Below, in pieces: positions 60,984-64,000 of a stretch of 64,000 bases of DNA. Numbering within the stretch: position 1 is the stretch's first letter; every line of letters begins with the position of its first letter. Position numbers and translations under genes: made by a program. The notes under the pieces are model-generated. The model saw nothing but the letters and a program-made list of their open reading frames with translations, did no database searches and was not told where the DNA came from. The DNA comes from JBARKJ01 sp963698885 (GTDB taxonomy: Bacteria; Nitrospirota; JACRHJ01). The stretch lies in assembly GCA_963698885.1 (NCBI GenBank), contig CAVOSJ010000004.1, positions 186,001-250,000 of the forward strand, given 5' to 3'.

Positions 60984-61172
60984 TTAAATCCCTTCCATGA
61001 GCGCTTTAATCAACTCCTGGAGGTCCAGCTTATCCTCCTCGGCCACTACCTTCAAGCTTCTCGCGCCGCCGCAGCAGGAGTCCACGTTGAACCGGTTAAA
61101 TACCCCCATGGTGTTGGGATATTTCCTGATTATATCGTTAATGCTCATCTCCGGAGTAATTTTATCTTCCAT
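60984..61172 (-). CDS. ScdA_N/DUF542 protein
   Basis: The 62-residue protein is a single ScdA_N domain: EMSINDIIRKYPNTMGVFNR and FNVDSCCGGARSLKVVAEED, with the conserved Cys-Cys of the domain that precedes hemerythrin in RIC iron-sulfur repair proteins. Here it stands alone. The gene overlaps the DUF255 lipoprotein gene by 11 bases at its 5' end, so it is probably the second gene of that transcript. Confidence 0.82.
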   Translation of the reverse strand: MEDKITPEMSINDIIRKYPNTMGVFNRFNVDSCCGGARSLKVVAEEDKLDLQELIKALMEGI

Positions 61173-63111
61173 ATTTTTGCCTTTCGGCTTCCCTGCATTT
61201 TTTCAAAAGCGTCCGGACACCCTCCATACTCTCTCCCGGCTTTACCGGAGAGAAACACGCGCAGCCGGAACATATGTAGAGCGTCGGCGTTTTTCCGTGT
61301 CCGTATCCCAGTTCTTTAATCCGGTCCTTGTCCCTATCCGCGTCAAGCGGCACGACCACGCGGTCCGGGTCTTCGAACCGGTACGACTCACTAAGCAGTT
61401 CGCTGAAGCCCGGCTCGGATTTCCTGCCCACCACAAAGAACTGGCAGGTACCGGAAACCAGCCTTGCGGCGGCAAGGGCCACCGGGGCGGACCACGCCGG
61501 GTATTTGCGGTAAGCCGGCATAAAGGGGACAACCGTTTTTTTGGCCGTCGTTAGATACCGGTTACTTCCCGTCAGTGAATTAAGCGTGAGCAGCAGCTCG
61601 GACATCATCGCGTTCTCCGCCTGCGCCTTTTTTTTATTCTTAAGCCAGCCCGGCGGCGTCTCTGCGTACCAGAAACCGTAAAACCCGAAGTCCTTCGGGT
61701 CATAAAATTTCTCATCGCAGACTAAGCTTACCTTTACGGCAAAATCAAGATACTTTGCGTTTGCCGTAGCCTGGTATGCCCGCGCCGCCGCAAGGGCTGG
61801 CATTACCTGGTCGGACAAGACCAGCATGCCATCCGCCGCCCCGGCGAAATGCGCTATGCCTATCACATCTCCGGTCATATCGCCGACTTCTTTATTATAT
61901 AAATTATTAATCACATAATCCAGCGAATTCAGGGCGGTAGTGAGATATTCTCTTTTGCCGGTCACACGGTATGCCTCAAGGAATGCGAGGGCCGCCTTCC
62001 CGTTTCCGTCCGCGAAGACGGTCCTGTCGGCGGGGAGCCCTTCGGTCCTGCTGTTCATGAACGCGCCCGTCTTCTCAACCAGTAAATATTTGCGCAAAAA
62101 ACGGGCCGAGGACTCGGCTATCCTTAAATATTCTTTGTTCCCGTACGTCTCATATGCTCTCAGGTACGTTATTATCAGCTCCGAGTTCAGCCCGAGTAGC
62201 TTCTCCTTGTGAGGGCTCTTCCAGTCCGGCGTGTCCGAATACCTGAAAAAACCTCCCTCGGAGCGGTCGAACAGTCCCGCGGCCATCCCGTCAAGCGCGG
62301 CCTGCGCCAGAGGCTTCGGGTCCGTGCCGTCCTGGTATTTCGGATGCGCCTGAACGTAGATCAAAAAGTCCAGCGCCTCCGGCATGGGGAACTTCTTATG
62401 CCCGATACCGCCGTGTATAGGGTCCCACTCGGCCGCCAGCGCGGCAAGCGTGCCTTCCGGCATTTTTTCCAGAGGATACTCTTCCTTTGGGGGCTTCGGC
62501 TTAGGCGCATCGGAAGAGGTCTTCAGGGCATCGTCTATGACGCTTTTATTTTTTTCATAGTTCTTCGCCAGCGTGGCTATTAAATTTTTAAGCTCGGGAG
62601 TGGTCATGGCATTGGCCGAGGCGAGGACATAGCCGTCCGGGTTCAGTATGGACAAAGACGGCAGGCCGCCCCGTCCGTACTGCAAGTACACGTCGGGCCT
62701 CCTGTCGGCGTCGGCGTAAACGGGTATATAATTTTTTTCTATTATCCCCGCCGTCTCCGGGTCGGACGGAAAACTGCCGCACGGCTCGCAGGTCCACGCG
62801 CTCCATTCGGACGAGATATCCAGGAACACCAGCTTGTTTTCGGCCCTGGCCTTCGAAAAAGCGGCGTCCGACCACGGGACCCAGCCTATCAAAGGAGCGA
62901 TATTTTTATCATTGGATGCGCGGGCGGCTGAGCCGCGTGAGGCAGGTAGGGCGGCGTTGCCTGCGGGGACGGTTATATCAGGGGCGGCGAGTGAGCCGGG
63001 ATGAGCGGACATGGCGGCATGGTGTCCCGCGGCGCATGAAGTCAACGCCCCAAGCGCGGCAACCAATAAAAAAAATAAAAGCCACTTCGTCCCGCTCTTT
63101 ATGTATTCCAT
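61162..63111 (-). CDS. DUF255 thioredoxin-domain lipoprotein (YyaL-like)
   Basis: The 649-residue protein has a lipoprotein signal (GALTSCAAGHH, lipidated Cys about residue 26), then a linker. A DUF255 thioredoxin-like domain at about residues 75-190 contains WSAWTCEPCGSFPSD (CEPC) and GRGGLPSLSILNPDG. The C-terminal 400 residues are an alpha-barrel like those of glucosidase/epimerase folds (YVQAHPKYQDGTDP, AYETYGNKEYLRIAE). Most YyaL proteins are cytosolic, so lipidation is unusual. It ends with a Cys cluster YICSGCACFSPVKPG. Function unknown; thiol-redox chemistry at the membrane is likely. Confidence 0.8.
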   Translation of the reverse strand: MEYIKSGTKWLLFFLLVAALGALTSCAAGHHAAMSAHPGSLAAPDITVPAGNAALPASRGSAARASNDKNIAPLIGWVPWSDAAFSKARAENKLVFLDISSEWSAWTCEPCGSFPSDPETAGIIEKNYIPVYADADRRPDVYLQYGRGGLPSLSILNPDGYVLASANAMTTPELKNLIATLAKNYEKNKSVIDDALKTSSDAPKPKPPKEEYPLEKMPEGTLAALAAEWDPIHGGIGHKKFPMPEALDFLIYVQAHPKYQDGTDPKPLAQAALDGMAAGLFDRSEGGFFRYSDTPDWKSPHKEKLLGLNSELIITYLRAYETYGNKEYLRIAESSARFLRKYLLVEKTGAFMNSRTEGLPADRTVFADGNGKAALAFLEAYRVTGKREYLTTALNSLDYVINNLYNKEVGDMTGDVIGIAHFAGAADGMLVLSDQVMPALAAARAYQATANAKYLDFAVKVSLVCDEKFYDPKDFGFYGFWYAETPPGWLKNKKKAQAENAMMSELLLTLNSLTGSNRYLTTAKKTVVPFMPAYRKYPAWSAPVALAAARLVSGTCQFFVVGRKSEPGFSELLSESYRFEDPDRVVVPLDADRDKDRIKELGYGHGKTPTLYICSGCACFSPVKPGESMEGVRTLLKKCREAERQKYGR

Positions 63112-63171
63112 AAAAAGTCACTGGGTTCGGATTATGGACCGCCTTCCGGTGCCCCGGCGGGGATGCCGGTT

Positions 63172-63486
63172 TTAAAGTATCTGCGGCTCATCAGGCGCGG
63201 GCTGATCATCCTGGCTCCCGCCGTTGTCCTCGTCATCCTGCCCGGGCGTCTGGTCCGTTCCATTATCCGGCGCGGGTGTGATTTCCGGTTCCTGCTGGTC
63301 CTGTTCCGGGGGCGTGACGCCCTGGTCCTCATCCGGCGTCACATCCTGGTCCTGCTCCGGCGGCGTCACGCCCTGGTCCTGCGAAGGTGGCGGGGCGGCC
63401 TGTTCCTGGGAGAAGCCCATGCCGGACAGCAGTAGCAACGCCGCGGCAACGGCAAATGCGGTAAACATTAATTTCAGGTATTTCAT
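63172..63486 (-). CDS. Small acidic secreted repeat protein
   Basis: The ATG is eight bases after AGGAGG, located inside the end of ruvX. The 104-residue product has a signal peptide (residues 1-26, cleavage near GMGFSQ) and an acidic repeat region: QGVTPPEQDQDVTPDEDQ, then QGVTPPEQDQ again and Asp/Gly/Gln-rich units. It resembles in design the protein at 620-835 (signal peptide plus Pro-rich repeats), but with Asp/Gln instead of Ala/Thr. Possibly a surface-exposed or calcium-binding tail. Function unknown. Confidence 0.65.
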   Translation of the reverse strand: MKYLKLMFTAFAVAAALLLLSGMGFSQEQAAPPPSQDQGVTPPEQDQDVTPDEDQGVTPPEQDQQEPEITPAPDNGTDQTPGQDDEDNGGSQDDQPAPDEPQIL

Positions 63487-63487
63487 G

Positions 63488-63943
63488 TTAAACCTCCTGG
63501 TTACCTTGTCCAATGATATTTTTTTCGGCGCGTTTCCCTTTTCTGTCCAGCCAGCCCTGTAAAATAACCTGGGCGGCGAGCATGTCGATAACCGTCTTCC
63601 TCTTCGCTCTCGACGCCCCGCCCTCTATGAGCGCCTTCTGGGCCAGCACCGTCGAAAGCCTCTCGTCGTATGCTTCAACAGGCAGGCCGAAGCGTTTTTT
63701 CAACATCTCCGCGAACTCGAGCGCCTTCTCGGCCTGCGGGCCTAAAGACCCGTTCATATTCTTCGGAAGCCCTATTATAATGCGTTCCGCCTCATACTCC
63801 TCGATAATCTTTAAAAGCGCGGCCATGTCCTTTTCCTTCGACTGCCGCCTGATGACAAGCACGCCCTGCGCGGATATGCCAAGCCCGTCGGATACCGCCA
63901 CGCCGATGGTCTTCTCCCCAACGTCCAGCCCCAACACCCGCAT
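63488..63943 (-). CDS. ruvX: RuvX/YqgF Holliday-junction-resolvase-like RNase H-fold protein
   Basis: The 151-residue cytoplasmic nuclease-fold protein acts in ribosomal RNA processing and possibly recombination. The family signatures are VLGLDVGEKTIGVAVSD at the start, IIIGLPKNMNGSLGPQA, VEAYDERLSTVLAQKALIE and KTVIDMLAAQVILQGWLD. The active acids fit (Asp7, Glu/Asp in YDERLST). The ATG overlaps the stop of the upstream gene as TGATG. Confidence 0.93.
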   Translation of the reverse strand: MRVLGLDVGEKTIGVAVSDGLGISAQGVLVIRRQSKEKDMAALLKIIEEYEAERIIIGLPKNMNGSLGPQAEKALEFAEMLKKRFGLPVEAYDERLSTVLAQKALIEGGASRAKRKTVIDMLAAQVILQGWLDRKGKRAEKNIIGQGNQEV

Positions 63944-64000
63944 CAGAGCCTTCCGGAGCGGATGATGCCCCAGATCAGCCAGAGGCCCAGGAATACCGCG
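63943..64000 (-). CDS. C-terminal end of a membrane protein, cut by window edge
   Basis: Only the last 19 residues are visible: AVFLGLWLIWGIIRSGRL, one hydrophobic helix with a basic tail, then TGA overlapping the ruvX start. No family can be assigned. Confidence 0.45.
   Translation of the reverse strand, partial: AVFLGLWLIWGIIRSGRL

Noticed and set aside
1..64000. CRISPR array, rRNA operon or complete prophage
   Set aside because: No regularly spaced direct repeats, rRNA core sequences or phage structural genes were seen.

Overview
The window looks like a chromosomal segment of a GC-rich, Gram-negative, probably anaerobic or microaerophilic bacterium. The evidence is lipoproteins and beta-barrel outer-membrane proteins, an MlaEFD lipid-transport operon, a multiheme cytochrome c, class III (anaerobic) ribonucleotide reductase, rubrerythrin, and selenium and sulfur trafficking genes. 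The gene mix resembles Desulfobacterota/Nitrospirota-type environmental genomes, but that placement is inference. More than twenty conserved genes are broken by single-base shifts, several in short homopolymers, so the sequence is probably a draft or metagenomic assembly with residual indels. I report such genes as single loci with the shift position.

Layout. 1-2994: small secreted and membrane proteins and a PIN-PhoH ATPase. 2995-11670: a metal/redox block holding a multiheme cytochrome, a DUF2318 lipoprotein, a Met/His-rich periplasmic protein, a NosL domain fused to a beta-barrel, a second barrel with a Cys-rich N-terminus, a small Cys/His secreted protein, a MacB/LolD-type ABC ATPase with FtsX permease, and a DUF4418 membrane protein. 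11888-14214: a heme-tagged beta-propeller and a YeeE/YedE sulfur transporter. 14709-17906: a TPR protein and a selenium module (YedE, cysteine-desulfurase-like enzyme, DUF3343). 17926-20683: RNase P RNA, RNase HI-like protein, zinc-ribbon coiled-coil protein, Nif3-like protein and tRNA-Met. 20951-22761: gltX and tRNA-Gln.

22762-25050 is an AT-rich island beside tRNA-Gln. It carries a possible integrase remnant, a luxR/luxI quorum-sensing pair with overlapping 3' ends, and a truncated radC. 25129-32187: thioredoxin-like protein, rubrerythrin, purD, a low-GC insertion with a decayed XhoI/PaeR7I-type endonuclease, purH, and an M16-like lipoprotein. 32348-43121: archease-rtcB, gpsA-larB-larC (nickel-pincer cofactor), nadE, rsmI, and a pair of M16 peptidases. 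43126-47448: mlaDFE, a cyclase-family hydrolase and trxB. 47660-52025: gatC-panD-gatA-gatB, interrupted by a decayed HNH endonuclease.

52044-64000: a MITE-like inverted repeat, pepA, an FmdB zinc ribbon, a TIM-barrel isomerase, PP2C phosphatase plus TPR lipoprotein, and NrdR-box-controlled nrdD with a micro-ORF and a thioredoxin-like protein. After these come a DsrE/DsrF/DsrH/TusA sulfur relay, a receiver-domain protein, a ScdA_N protein, a DUF255 lipoprotein, an acidic secreted protein and ruvX. Three themes tie the window together: metal and sulfur/selenium handling at the envelope, indirect Gln-tRNA synthesis (gltX, tRNA-Gln, gatCAB), and repeated insertion of AT-rich foreign cassettes between genes that normally sit together.
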